From positions 1,054,001 to 1,118,000 of the forward strand of contig NW_019173932.1 of assembly GCF_001642475.1 (NCBI RefSeq): a stretch of 64,000 bases of DNA. Reading direction: 5' to 3'. This document shows positions 24,009-37,100 of this stretch, piece by piece (positions within the stretch are counted from its first letter, which is position 1; every line of letters starts with the position of its first letter). The position numbers and the translations under genes are program-made. Under the pieces are notes generated by a model. The model had not been told where the DNA came from and made no database searches. It saw only the letters and a program-made list of their open reading frames with translations. The DNA comes from Fonsecaea monophora (taxonomy: Eukaryota; Ascomycota; Eurotiomycetes; Chaetothyriales; Herpotrichiellaceae).

Positions 24009-26699
24009 TCATTTCGACCCGTTCAATGCCCCACAAATCACCCTGACCAGCCACGCATCCCCGGTATAGGAGGAGCATGCTTGCTTGATCGAGGTCAACT
24101 CATCACTGTCAACATTGAGACCGTCGATGTCAGTGCCACCCACATCAATATCATCGACAACGGCGTCATCATCAAATGCCTTGTCCGAAGTATCGCCCGG
24201 TGGCGACGTTGGCTTCGACACCTTCGTTGAGCTTGTCGGTGAGTTGGTCGCGGTTTGCTTAGAGTTCGTGGTCGAATGTCCTGGGGACAGCGCTTCAAGA
24301 GGTTTGCCCTGTAGCTTCCAACCTTTAAGCCCCGCTCTGATGTTGTCCGGCGGGTCTTGCGGCCCTAGCCACGGCGCTTTCCACCCTCCAGAGATACTGG
24401 TCGGATGTCCTGTGCTGTTGGCGACACAATATTTCGAGTTGAACTGTGTCCCCTTTCGCTCTTTGAAAGCCACGGTTGCGACCCGTGACCAAATAAAGGT
24501 CGGGTCATACATCATTTCTCTCGTCCACCAGAGGCGACAATCGGCTGCCTCATACACAAACTGAAGCGGGGTGGCCGTCTGTTCACCATACCGAAAGTGG
24601 TTGCAACCATTTACTCCACCGGTACCCTGTTCGTCCAACGTTCGCAGCGCCGCCTCGTAGGTGAAATCCTCCCAGATGGTGCCGTTCGCCAGCTCCGAGA
24701 ACGTATTGTTGGGACTGTGAAGGAGATCGGCCCATGGTAGCAGCCGAGTAAATGGGAAGACCTGGCTGCCTTTCACACCGCCAACCGCTTGCATTGGCCC
24801 TGTTTGTGGTCGACCTCCCACTGTAATAAACTGCACACCGCTGTAACTTTTCAAATACTCGGAAACCACTGTACAGGTACTTGCACAAAAGCCGTCAGTG
24901 AGCACGACAATGTCCTGTGCCGCAAACGGTTGTCGAAACCCTGTGCGATTATTCGTCCCTGTGATGATGATGCCGGTATCTTGAAAGTTAGTGTAACCCG
25001 GATCCGTGTAGTTGGTCTGGAAGTAGGCGCTGAAGTTCCCACCGTTCGCGGGATAGGGCCCATAGTATGTCTCAAAATCAGGAAAGTCGTAAAACTGGTG
25101 GCTTACAATCGACTGATACGCCAGTGTATTATATACAACCGTGTCGTATTGCTCGTCGCTTTCGTCGTCGGTTTTCGTGGCGTTCGAATACATCTCGGAC
25201 GCAGCATTGCCCAAGATCCAGAAGCCAAGATGGTCCCGCACATTCGACTTGTCAATGGGCTTAATGGATGGGAAGAGTTGGGCGTAGGTGTCGGCTCCAA
25301 GGACAACAAAGCCACCTGCATAAGAGTTAACACCTCCAGTGAGTTAGTCACGACCAAGTACTGACCTGGATTGCCCTGAAGGTCTACGATCAACTTTTTC
25401 TTCCCGGTCTTAACCGCTGCATCGAGAAACTTTTCTATCACTGACTGAAATTCTCTTTCATAATCGTCCGCACTGGACTCCGATTCGAACTCTCGGATCT
25501 GAAGAACAGCCACATCGGTCAGGCCGGTCTCGTTCAGATAGTACCCAGCTACCGAATCAGCGCTGTGCTTGATCACTGGATATGGGAAATTTGGAATGGT
25601 AGGTGAGCTTGGGGCTGCCTCGGTTGTTGTCGAGGCATCTGAGGTGGTTGGAGTTGTGCTACTGGCAGAGGATGTAGATGTGGCTGTGGCCATTAGCGTC
25701 TCTGTCTCAAAGGCACCGTAACACAGAGAGGAGAAGGCATCTTCCCCCGTGTGGACACCGTCGAGAGGCATGTTGACGACAGCGATGTTGGGATATTCGC
25801 GCGTAGTTCCATTCGCAAACGTAATGTTGGTTGAAGGCCCTGGGTAAAAAAGGGAGGCTCGGAATGAGTCGTCCCGTTGTGAAACCAAGTTGGGAGTCAG
25901 TTGATTCCATAGGGAGTCCGGGTCTTGACCCGCGCGAACCATAGATTGGGTCAATAAAAAGGTAACCACATCGACGCCGTCAATACTCGTGACTGGGGAA
26001 GGAGCATATCCGGTCACAGGGCGAGGCTGGCCAGTATCTTCATCCGACAACACAAGATCATCTACCACATGTTAGTCGAATTCTCCCAAAGTTTCACCGT
26101 GGAACGCTGCACTTGCCCATCAGGTACACTTGTGGTTCCTCGACTCCGTCTGAGGAGATGGTAGCCAGGCCATCCCCGGCAGTGCGAAGAAAGGTGAAGG
26201 AGTAAAACAAGTCGATGTGGAACGCAAGGTGTCCATCCCGTGCCGAAGTCAACAATGCAACTATCTCCGCCTGCATGTCATATTCGCTCTGATATAAGCC
26301 AGCCTCCACCTTCTTTTGTATACTATTCAAAGCCCCATCGAGGTCGACGGCGGGAAAGAGGTAGCCCGACGGCGGGTTCAGCAGATATTCTTTGCTGCTT
26401 TGAAACTCGAGATACGTCCGCAAAGAGTTCAGGAGGCGGATCGCCGGCTCTTGGTAGTTCGGAACGGATTTCAGGCATTCGTAGGCGAGTTCGGCAGGTA
26501 TGTATACTTTCTCCCGGTCAGGATTTGCGGATGCGAATGCTGATGAGGCACTGGATGCAGCAGAACAAGCTGATCCCTTTGGTATTGTTCCGGTTGCTCG
26601 TGGCAGGATAGCCGGAGGAGAGGTGACGATGTTGGCACCGACGGTGGCCTGGACCAATGCGATTGCAAGGGCGCATGCTTTCCATATGTTCTTTGCCAT
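24009..26699 (-). CDS. Secreted S41-family serine peptidase (CPAF/UstP-like)
   Basis: Three exons: 26699-26117, 26061-25366 and 25315-24009, totalling 861 residues. The first intron (55 bp) uses a GC donor (GCAAGT) with branch CGACTAAC and acceptor GTAG; no GT donor keeps the frame open. The second (50 bp) is GTCAGT...CAG. Residues 1-21 are a signal peptide. DGHLAFH with His157 lies in the N-terminal part. The S41 core contains KKLIVDLQGNPGGFVVLG across the second junction and TDGFCASTCTVVSEYL, where Ser572 is the likely nucleophile. A Ser/Thr-rich, probably glycosylated tail precedes a Cys-containing C-terminus. Fungal relatives include UstP of the ustiloxin pathway, but no UstYa-type protein lies near, so a general secreted peptidase is more likely. 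A Ser/Thr-rich insert interrupts the middle (about residues 310-350). Confidence 0.85.
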
Positions 26700-28210
26700 G
26701 GATGCTGTTGGGATCAGCTCGTCTCCCACAGCGACCTCAGGCTGGGCGCTGTTCAAGACAAGGATACCCGCTCAAGGAGAGAAAGAAAAGAGAGAGGTAT
26801 TGAACGAGAGACTCCAAGGATAAGGCAATCCGCATCGCAGGTAAGGGTTCCCATCCATTTAATAACGAAATATCTTTCAACAGAAGTCCGAGAGTCAGGG
26901 AGAATGGGCCGTAAGACTATCGGCCCTGCTTTCTGTGCAACAGGAACCCGGTCCACTTGGCAGATCCGCGAGGATCAAAGGATCGAAATCATCTATGGCT
27001 GGAAGAGAGACATCAGTCTCCCTATCGGATGCATTCTGTGCCCCAGAAGGATTCACATTTGACCTCGTGAATACGAAATTCCGCAGCAGGACTCAAGCCT
27101 CGACTGCGCATATGCTGCGGCTGAGCCTTGGCCCCCAAATTTGGAGACTTTCGGCCCGGTCTCGCTTGTGCCACGAGCAAATCAAGAGAGGCAGTGGATG
27201 AGAGCTAAGAGAGGGAGGCGAGATTCTACAGAGGAGTTACATACGAGTACCTCTATACCTTGGGCGGAGTTATGATGATGATGGGACCCGTACAGAGTAA
27301 GATGGAGCAATTCTATGTCCGTGCGCCCTGCAGTTACTCGATTGGTTTTTATACATGATTGTCAAGCAAGCAGTATAGCTATATAGGTTGGAGGACATCT
27401 ATACTCGTACATCTGGTCACTCAGACCACATGTTGGCTACTCATATAATGCGCCACACAGGATTCAGCGTTTCAAGGAGCAGAGTAAGCGTATCCAGCAA
27501 CTTGTCCATCTCGAGTCAATGGATACCTGATTAATAACATTGGTATAGTTTCGAATCACTCGTCTTCCAGCGTGGATATGTGGCAAACAAGTGCTACTCG
27601 TGCTGTGGATGCAACGGTGTATAATAATAGGAGATTGACGAACCCACTCACCACTACAGAGTAATTTCCTCGTACTATACTAATGACTGAACACGTACTA
27701 CGACTAGAGGGGCAGCGCTAGGCGCTTAGCATTATTTCTCAGGCTTTTGATACTAAGCCTCCAGCGCCTTTTTGTCACAAAGGTGAAGCAGATGGGGGAA
27801 AGTTCTCCGTACTGTGGCTTCTCTGATCCTTCAGGTTTCGTGGTGCTTATGAACACAGAGTATCAGGTACTTTTCTCGATCCCTTTCCTTGTAGTTAGGG
27901 GGGCCATCAGATAGTTGGTCACCACCTGTTTGGGACTCTCTCCCAAACCTGCATAAAATGAATCACATCTGATTGAGCAAGTTGAGTTACGACTCCTTCG
28001 AACCAACCCAAGAAAAAAAAAACAAAAAAAAAAAAAAACTCCCCCCTGGCATTGGAAAAAAGGGTTGGAACTCCATCTCCAGTGGTAAACCGTATTCCAA
28101 CCGCCGTCCCAACTTTGGCCAGCCCATCATACATTCCTCTTGTGTATCCTGTACAGTACAAAGTCACGAGCCGTAGATTCGCTTTCATCAGGGCTCATTC
28201 GAGTTCATCG
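26700..28210. other. Intergenic spacer, 1.5 kb
   Basis: No gene supported. The left end is the promoter of the S41 peptidase. The centre (27200-27800) is relatively AT-rich and includes a weak inverted repeat at about 27713-27775. A long A-run with one C lies at 28013-28038, downstream of the SAS4-like gene. Confidence 0.45.
28013..28038. repeat. Poly-A tract
   Basis: A homopolymer of A interrupted once by C, in the 3' flank of the minus-strand SAS4-like gene, where it reads as poly-T. Confidence 0.9.
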
Positions 28211-29745
28211 TCACTCGCCGCCTCTCCGCAGTCGCCTATGAGATCGCTGCCTTGCTTTGATCGCTTCGTCTGTAAGAATGTCGTCCGGGAGCTCAAATTC
28301 TTCCTCCGAAAAGTCGGGAATGGGATGACCAAAAGCAAGAATGGTCCGTCCCCTCTGACGGCCCGCGACCGCTGCGTCTCGCAGATGTCGTTTATCGAAA
28401 AAGGAAGTGAACAACTTCGGCGGCGAAGCGTCGGGCCACTGTGCAGGTGTTGGTTTTCTGCGTTTGTTGGCAATCTTTGCTTCCTCGATCAGTTGTTGCG
28501 ATGCAAGTGCATCAAGCTCACTGGAGTTTGGAGCATGGCTTGATGCACTGTCAAGACTGCCCTCCTCCACGCCCGAGCCGTTGTTTGACCCTTCAGTCTC
28601 CGCGTTATCGCCTTCGTCCTCATTTTCTTCTTGGTCCTCCAACACGGCTGCTTCCAGCAGCTCTTGCTCTCGCTCCATCTTTCTGCGCTTCTCTTCCTCT
28701 TTCCATCTTTTGAACTTGTCAATCAAGGCTTGGGTTTCTCGTATGAAAAGTAGTCGTTTGGGCTCGTAGCGCTTTTTCTCTGTCTCGGTAACGCCGGTTA
28801 TTCCAAGGGTTTTTAACCAGTCCGGTCCTCGCAGGTCGTCGAGGAGTTTCTCCAATTGGTATTTTTCGTGCTGGGCTCGTTCCCTATCGCTATTCTTCAT
28901 TTGCTTCTCATGCCTTTCAGCCTTGGCATGGATCTTGATGTACACATCCTCGCCCAAAGGGTCGACTGGGTCAGCACCGACAGTGTCGTCCGGTGGGTTC
29001 AGGCGGATGACTTGTGTGTTGTGAAGCGGCTTGTGCGCTCCAAAAGGGTCAGACTTGGGCTGTCTCGGCTCGAAGTCAGGTGTATCGTCAACCAAGACGA
29101 TCTTCGTTCTGACGGTCAAAGCTTCTACTGGAGGTCAGTAAGAGTCTTAATCAGAAGTTGCAACAAAGCCATACCTGGATCGGGGGGCTTCAGACTCAGC
29201 ATCTCCTCAAAATCTGGGAAATACTGCGCAAGCTCCGTTTTAGCCCGAGACCCTCCATCCTCTGAGCGTAATTTTCGCCGGTCCTCATGGTTTGTGGACA
29301 GACCGCCTCCTCGGATTGCGGCTCTCGCCTTCTCTTCGATAATTCTGATCTGATCATATTGTGATTTTTCGCCTGGGGATAGAGGCGAGTCGATGGGGGT
29401 GTTGTTGATATGTGTGGTATCTGCATTGGCCGCAGGCGTGGGAGGCACTCCGGTCGGGGTGGCGGCGGGAGGTTGTGAGAGGGCTTTAGGTAAACCCCCT
29501 CGACTGCGTAGCGGGATACGTAACTGTGGTATTTCGCCCTTGTTGGTCGACAACCGACGTCTTTTCAGGTCGTGCTCGGGCGTGGCAACAGTGGCAGCTC
29601 GGAGCCGTTTCGATCTGACAGTGATGCCTTCATTGCCAGATTTGGGGAGGAGAGGTGGTGGTTCGTTGTTGGTAGGACTGTTGGATGTTGCTTTGTGGCC
29701 TCGTAGTGTAGGGCGCCTCAATGACGACCTAGAGCCGGCCACCAT
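28211..29745 (-). CDS. SAS4-domain protein, histone acetyltransferase complex subunit
   Basis: Two exons, 29745-29175 and 29124-28211, with a 50-bp intron (GTATGG...TAG), giving 494 residues. The junction reads KPPDPEALTVRTKIVLVDD. The N-terminal 190 residues are basic and Pro/Ser-rich. The recognisable SAS4 (Something About Silencing 4) domain, about residues 245-340, includes DPLGEDVYIKIHAKAERHEK, the charged helix RERAQHEKYQLEKLLDDL, then WLKTLGITGVTETEKKRYEP and an EKRRK-rich helix. In yeast, Sas4 joins Sas2 and Sas5 in the complex that acetylates histone H4 Lys16 and limits spread of silent chromatin; a nuclear role here follows by homology. The C-terminus is acidic then basic. An upstream GTG-led extension is not used. 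The donor phase and SAS4 continuity make the splice model firm. Confidence 0.88.
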
Positions 29746-30240
29746 GGTATGCACTGTGTTCGGAAGCTCATGATGCTGCTAGGGAGACGGTGAAGAATAT
29801 GCTCATTCGCGGTGAGGAGAGCGAATCGATTCTGGATTGTTGATCACGCCGGCTGCAAGGTGAAGTCAAACTGCGCTCCCAGTTTCAGGGCTCAAATGGG
29901 CGCCTGCCGCGTAAATTTCATGTCTCGCGGTGCCCGCAGGTTCTAGGTGATGGCGGATCTAGGCACTGGAGCACCCAAGCAAAGTCAATCTCGTTGTCAC
30001 CCAAGGACTCTCCAGCTTCTACTGCACAATGTAACCTGTATTCTGTGTCAAAATCGTGCCACTTCTAGTACTTTCAATTCGGACGGCCAGGTCTTTGCTG
30101 ATGGGTAAATGCACGCGTCATAAGGATAGATTTCTGTACAGAAATGGGCTGTCTGACAAACGCCCAGAATGCCTCCTGCGGCTGCTAGCCTACGCATGGC
30201 ATGCGGGATCCTGAACGCCCCCCTTCCTGTGCCCTTTGTT
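29746..30240. other. Spacer between the SAS4-like gene and the kexin gene
   Basis: Contains the promoter of the SAS4-like gene and the 3' end of the kexin transcript. No gene seen. Confidence 0.4.
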
Positions 30241-32846
30241 TTATTTCTCCCTTTCCTTGCCATCAGAGCTCCCAGACCTCGATCCCGTTCCTGTGTCGTT
30301 ACTTGGGGTGTCTTGATATGTTTCTTCATCGCTGTAGAGATCGTCATCACTCTCGCCCGCAAATGCATCATACAGTTCGCCGCCTCGTCGAGCCCTTCCC
30401 TTGACTCGCCCTCCCCGTGCAGTCAAGCCTTGTTGCTCATCCTCATCTGCATCGCCAACCATTTCAAACTCGTATGCATCGCGGGGGTTGTTTCGAAGCC
30501 TTTTACGTCGTTGGATCAAGAAATAGATTCCCAGGCCCACACAGAAGAGTATGATCAACACGATTGAGCCGTATATCCAAATCTGCGTGCGCTTCGATAC
30601 ACCAAAGGTTGGGAAAAACGAAGGAAGGAAGCCATCTGAGTACTCGCTGGGTTCACCTGTCACTGTCGCTGTGGCTGCAGGCACAGACACCGTATTGGTT
30701 GCCGTGACAATGACCACAGAATCCGTTGCGTCGGTAGGCTTAGGCTTGGTAGGCCTGTCAATATGGTCGGTGGGTGTTGTGGGAAGCCCAGTAGGTGGAG
30801 CGCCAGGCTCCACACTGGTTGTACTAACAATGACGGTGGCAGTTTCATGGTCGTCGTCATGCTCGTCAGGTAGTGGGTGAAGCGTCTGAATCTGTGGATT
30901 GATACATTCGCCCCATAAATTCAGACGCCAGTCGATAAAGGTTCCGTTGAATTCATTCTTCTGGGAATCTTTGACAATCACAGTCCAGTTGCCAATCCCA
31001 GACTCACCCCTATTGTGGTATTAGTCACGAATGGGGCGGGAACAGTCTGTTGAAGCTTTCACTTACCAGTGAACCACCGACATGAACGTCCAGTCATCAT
31101 ACCCTTCTGCAGCTCCGTCTGGACCACGGGAGGTCGCGATTTCGCTGACCAAGCCACTGGGACTGATCAGATCTACACTCAAATCACCTCTCCTGGTGTG
31201 CTCAACATTCATGGTTACAGTGACGTGTTCGAGTCTTTCCAGGTTGGCCTTGTTCAGCATCTCCTTGGTGACTTCGAAACTCGCAGCCAGTCCTTGCTCG
31301 CCCTCCGGTATATCATGCTGGACGCTGAGCCAGGGTGAGTGGAACCACGCTTGTGGCTTGACCGTTTTCCACGTCTTAGCAGCCTCGACGAATCTATAAG
31401 CGTCGATTTTGCCATAACCGTAGGCATGGCTGAATCTCTTGCCAATGGTCGTGTTCTGCCAGCTTCCGTCGTCTTCGTGTATGGGGATGGCGGTCTCAAC
31501 GCATAGATATTGTAGATCTCGCCAGGTAAGGTCTGGCCGAATGCCGAGTGCAAGTGCTACTGTGCCGACAACGAGCGGGCCTGCGGCTGATGTCCCACCA
31601 TGACCATTGTAACATTTGTCAACCCCAACATCGGTAGTGTGGATGGCGTCCTGATTGCCGGAACTATATGTCACAACTAGTTGTGCGGAGCAAGCTTCGG
31701 AGTAGTAGGGATGGTTACCGGCGCGGTCAATGCCTCCGACCGTGATACTGTAGATGCTGTTGGTATAACCATCAAAGTTGCAGTTGTCCTGGCTTGCCGC
31801 TCCGTTCCCGGCCGCAAAGACGAAAACAGACCCTAGGCCGTTTCGACCATTCTGAATACCATTGACCATGGCTCGTTGGATGAGAAGACCCGGGCTTCCA
31901 TGGTTGCGCCATCGTCAGGTGGACCCCAAGAACAGGAGTAGATCTGATTGTCCTGGTAGTGGTAGTTTATGGCTATCGCCTCGTCTTCATCAGTGATGGG
32001 TTTTGACAAAATTCGAATGCCCGCGACTTTGCTGTCATAGGCCATCCCCACGCCGCAAACGTTATTTCTAACAGCGGCAATCTCTCCCGCACAGCGGGTG
32101 CCATGTTTGTCATCAAAAAGTCGCGGCTTCGGTTCGGGAGAGTTGTCGTTAAAGTCCCAGGAACCTTCCGCATAATAGTTGTCCTTGAGGTCGTTGCTGT
32201 ACAAGTCCAGTCCATCATCGATAACAGCAGAAATGGTACCATTACCAGTAATGCCCTCCAGCCAGAGACCAGTGACGTTCAGATCGTGACCAAGCTGTAG
32301 AGGATTGAATAAGTGCCACTGCTCCTTAAAAATAGGGTCTTTGATCTTTAGAGTGTCTGCGATGGTGTTCAAACGCTGAATTGCTTCTTGCTGTGCTTGT
32401 TCCGACGATCCATCAGACTCTGGGTCCACGGCGTCCTGGCGTACACGACCGGCCGGGAGAGGTGGAGGTATTCGCTTGACATGGCGATGTCGCAACTCTT
32501 GCTTCTCCGACCAAAGAACATCTGTAAGATCCGGGGATGTTTCTGCTCGCGGAGCTAACGCATCTCTGCCGTCTAAGGAGCGTCTCCTTCTCTTCTTTCT
32601 CCTCTTTAATTCTTGTAACGCATGCCCCAACTCCTGACAGGAGCTCTTCGAGCATGAAAAAGAATAATGATCGCTCAGTTCCCCAATCTGTCCTTCAAGA
32701 TTTATCCCCAGTCGATCCGCGACTTCTTGAGGAACCGCGGTAGGGTGGAGATGGAGGGCGAAGTAGTCATTCTGGTCATAGTCGCGCGGCGTCGCTTCGG
32801 TGAACCCAGTCAGAAGGAGGAGTGGAAGCCATACTGGAAGCCGCAT
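30241..32846 (-). CDS. KEX2: Kexin, Golgi proprotein convertase, with a one-base frame break
   Basis: Exons 32846-31068ish (last base 31067) and 31009-30241, joined over a 57-bp intron (GTAAGT, branch GACTAAT, TAG), reading VVHWGESG across the join. Features: signal peptide 1-18; basic propeptide ending at RHVKR (residues 121-125); catalytic Asp210 in VIDDGLD, His248 in DKHGTRCAG, the oxyanion-hole Asn in FAAGNGA and the Ser in GHGGTSAAGP; a P domain; a single membrane helix; and a cytosolic tail with YEFEM and acidic patches that fit trans-Golgi retention. Kexin cleaves secretory precursors after Lys-Arg or Arg-Arg. The frame breaks just after residue 318 at 31889-31894: one base is missing in a GC run, and translation would otherwise end shortly afterwards. 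Both sides continue the family sequence without a gap. With the base present, length would be 849 residues. An assembly or read error is the simplest reason. Confidence 0.9.
31889..31894 (-). other. Frameshift site in the kexin gene
   Basis: At CCCGGG, between the codons for Glu-Ala and Leu-Leu-Ile-Gln-Arg-Ala, one base is absent relative to the frame required on both sides. No intron can explain it, because the protein similarity is continuous through the site. Confidence 0.85.
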
Positions 32847-34121
32847 GATAAAATGTATAAAGGGGAATCACTCCAGAAAGCCAGGCATACCTCACACGAT
32901 AGGTGAAAGACTGTTGTCGGTGCCTAATATATGACAGATGGTGCAGGTTTCGGAGTGGTCCAATTCGACTCGACTCAACTGAGAAAGCGTTGCGTTCGAT
33001 GATGCGAAAATCTCAGGGCACAACTGAGGAAACAGAAGAAGATGCGATCGATCCGGTGAGTGTACGCACGTAGAATTAGTGCTGGTGGTGGATTTGTGAA
33101 ACGTGGGACAGATTGATGGTCCGGCGCTGTCGATATTACAATGGGTGCAGTCAAATTGAGGACTGGCGCGTTCAGAGAATGGGCAAAGACAAAGCAAAAG
33201 GAGTGCGATTATGTCTTTATTAGGGGTTGATGGTAATCTTTGATATTGGAGAAGGGGCCTAACAGTCCTTTAAGGTCATAGAAAATAGAGCAAGAGGTGG
33301 CTCTCTGGAATATGTTGGATACAAAAATATTGATCCGGATCATGGGAATCCTGACACCTACAGTCCAGGTAGTTACACCCGCATCGCAAGGAATTGCTTC
33401 TGGGTGCATATCTGGCAAGTTTGCCGTGTGCCAACTTGGTCATAGTCCCCTGGTGGAGTAGCTATTCCGTTGCTTATAGGTAAGGTCATTGGCCCCGACA
33501 AAGCCCCATGAGTGCCAATTAGCAGGCCCCTTGGAGGGCTAACTAAGCGGCCCGCGCCTGGGACCAATTTCTCCCTGTGAAAGGGCCGTGGCTACAGCTG
33601 GACTTTGCGACGAATCCGAAGCTCCACCCGGCCCCGGTGTCGCGAGATCTTGAAAGTTGGAGTTCCTCGCCTCTGCGATTGACGTGGTCGACCAAAATAC
33701 CACATTTTACCAGCCACACAGACTATGTGTCCGGCCTACGGGGCACCTACCTTTCTTTCCTCTCCTGCGTCAATCGATCTGCGGTATCTGCTTAAAGTAT
33801 TCTCTTTTTCTTGTACATAATGACATTGTTGAATTGAGGCTTCAGGTCATTTTCTCCCTGTCCAATTATCGTTGTGCTACATTGCTATTCTCCATTCCCA
33901 TGTGAAACTGTCCGGACAACATTTTGTATCCTCTTGAACGGGGCGTCTCATTTCGACCATCGCCTTGGACGAAGCCAGACTTATCGACATATCACTCAAG
34001 TGCACGGATGTACCTGTCCATGGCTACCTCTGTCACTTGCGCCCATCTCTAGGCCACGTCCCGCCGCGAACTTGAGTCTCGTCGCAGCCTGATTCTCCAT
34101 CTCGATCTCGACCCAACCACT
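32847..34121. promoter_or_regulatory. Divergent promoter region, kexin and PhoD-like gene
   Basis: About 1.3 kb between two divergently read start codons. No gene supported inside. The stretch before 34122 is pyrimidine-rich (CTCATTTCGACC, CTCCATCTCGATCTCGACCC), as in fungal leaders. Confidence 0.5.
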
Positions 34122-37100
34122 ATGGCTACCATGAATCCCGTCGACCTTTACCACGATCCAGCCCTAGATTCCCTGATCGCTCAAAATACCGCGCGCAATA
34201 GACAAAGTGGCTCAGGTCGTCGGAACAGCGGAGGACAGGGCAGGCGCCCGCTTTCTCAGAACCTGGAGAATACATTACAACCTCTTCCTGCTGCGCCCGA
34301 AGTGCCTCGTGGACCTCCCATCTCCTATCGAGGCCTCGGCCAGGGCGGGGATCCCGGCCTACAGCGCTCTTTCTCCCAGAGAGCTAAGGGCAGACCCTTC
34401 CATAGAGAAGCGTTTGAGGACTTGGAGGATGAATACCCTGAGGAAGCCGCCAAACCCAAACAGCGTATAGTATCCGAGCCAGTGCGCCGGGAACCCATGC
34501 CCAGCGTCTCTCGAAAACCCGCACCGCCCGATGGTCTGAGACTAAACACTGCGGACCTCAATGGCTTGAGCGCTGCAGATCCACCGGGAAGGAACACTGA
34601 GTCAACTCGCAAACCCTCCTATAACGAGCCAAAATCTGACCAGAAGGCTCGTCGGACGTCTGAGACTTCGCGCCGAGTGGAAGAGCCTGTATCGTCTGTC
34701 AGCAGATCGAGTGCTCTCCGAGACGAAGCTCATAGAAGGGATTGGGCCCCAGATCGCTCGCCTCTACAAAAACTGGAAGTCACTCTCAATGATATCAGCA
34801 AGGAAGAAAAGCGCGCGAGAGTGCAGGAGGCTGAGATGCTACTGCGAGAGCGTGAGCCAAAACCAGCTCGAAAGGCTGTGGGAGCTCCTCGAGGAACTGG
34901 TGTGGTGTCCATACCCGACGCTTCTACCACACGCTCTGCACCGAAACGGGAGCGGGCAACCGATCAGGAAGTGCCAACCCTAGAAGATGCGGTTCTGGTT
35001 CGAAATCTTAGCACCACTCAGAGACAGCGTTTGCAGCATAGCACAACTGTGGACAGTCATCGGCCTGACGTACGAAGCCTTTCGGGAGAAGGCCATCCAG
35101 CATTTGAGTACACTATCTCCAGCCCACTACAACCGGCTAATACTTCTCAACGCCGCCAGTCAGGCAGTAAGAATCGGCGAGTCAGTGAGCCAGCTCAAGA
35201 AGGACCGCTCGACTCACCTCGTGTAGCGAGCGAGGAAGTCCCGATCAAGTCGGAACGGGTTCGATCAGGAAAACAGCGGGAAACACAGCAGGTGGGCGCA
35301 GAAGTTGAGCCTTTGGGTGGGCAAGCACGGGCTCGCACAATTGATACTCAGACTGCGCCCCTCGCGAGAAGGGACGACTTTTCAGAACGACAGAGAAATG
35401 CATCTCACAAAGCAGCATTGGAGAAACTCACCGGGGTGTCAGACCCCGTCAGATTCGGGCGAGGTGGCTCACAGAGACTTCAGAAAGCTCCCCCAAAAGA
35501 CGTGGATGAGAAGATTTCTTCGGCGGGCAGGACACCAAGCAGAATACCTGTGCCGACCACAACAACAGCTACGCCAGCTCGCAGACAGGAACAACACAAT
35601 CAAGGTGCCGCTGATCTAAGAAACGATATATCGCAAATGCAACAGCAACCACAGACACCACCAATAATAGGCTTAGGACACCAGTCTTCACCGCACCCAA
35701 GCAGTCCTCAATCACCTCCAGCGAAGCCAGTAGATGTGATACGCCAAAGACAACGAAAATCCAGTGTGTCCTTCAAAGAGCCGCTCAACAATCGACCCGT
35801 CGATGAGTGGAAAGAAGCCGGAACAGCCAGGCTTACAACCATCGACTTTTCTCCTGAGCCACTGAACCCAGCGGACAGGGGAAAGGCTTGGTGGGAACAG
35901 ACAGCGGCTTCATCGAGCCGCAGACGCAGCAGATCTGCGAAAGTGGCAGATCAGCCTGCAGGTGACTATATCGACGATAAAACCGCCGAGTTCAAGCCCA
36001 ATCTCTATCTTCGGTGCGGGCCTTTGCTGCGCTACAAGGGCATGAGAAGACAGAAAAATGAAAGTGGAGAGGAGCGTGAATTTTGGCGAGGAAGCGTCCT
36101 TATTGTGACCCAGAATTCTCATTCTTCTTACGATCCCGCGCCAATCTTACGTCTGTTTTGCAAGCCACAGAAGTTGCTGCCTCCGCCGCCCCACCACGTT
36201 ACCACAGATGAACTTCAACCTGAATATGTTGATCCGATTGCTGGCTTGACGAAGCTCTCAAGGACTGGGAGGGCGTTGTATGTTAGACCCGTGGACCATC
36301 TGGAAGAAGGAAAGGATTTATCACAGGTCGAAAACGACGACGGCCTCTTCGAAAGCTCTCCCAGCCCGCTGGAGCATAATGGCCCGCAAGGTCTAGTTCC
36401 ATTCTCTAACAACCGCAATCTCGATACGGACGGAGAAAAAATAGGAAGATATCAAGAAGTGGCTGGGGCTCGACTTTATGCAGATCCAGACCGCGATGTG
36501 ACCTTTTGGCGCTTTAATCTCGAAATAGAACTCGCCAACGAGCAACAACACATTGCTTATCGCATCAATCGTGGTCCTTCGGTTGGTTTCTGGGTGCCTG
36601 GTCGCGGTCAGACCATGCACATTATGTTTCATTCTTGCAACGGGTTCAGCCTCTCCGTCAATCCAGACAGCTTCAGCGGACCTGATCCAATGTGGAGGGA
36701 CGTTCTCAACACACATCAGTCACATCCATTCCACGTTATGATAGGTGGCGGCGACCAGATATACAATGACCGTGTCATGCTCGAGACCGAACACTTTGGC
36801 GAATGGACCAGGATGAGGAACCCAGCTCATAAACATCACGCTCCATTTACACACGAAATGAAGGAAGAACTCGAAAGCTTCTATCTGAACAGATATGCCC
36901 TGTGGTTCTCTCAAGGCCTGTTCAGTATGGCTGCTGGCCAGATCCCGATGGTGAATATATGGGACGATCACGACATTATCGATGGCTTTGGCTCCTATCC
37001 AAATCATTTTATGGAGACGCCAGTGTTCTCCGGACTTGGTAACGTGGCGTTTAAATATTACATGCTCTTCCAGCATCAGAGCGTCCCGGAAGAGACCACC

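Noticed and set aside
27540..27570. A possible tRNA T-arm (GTTTCGAATCAC)
   Set aside because: The loop deviates from GGTTCGAATCC and I could not find a matching acceptor stem, D-arm or anticodon arm upstream.
24009..32846. A dikaritin/ustiloxin-type peptide cluster (S41 peptidase of UstP type plus kexin)
   Set aside because: No UstYa-like (DUF3328) protein, no tyrosinase, and no signal-peptide-bearing repeat precursor in the region; kexin is a housekeeping gene.
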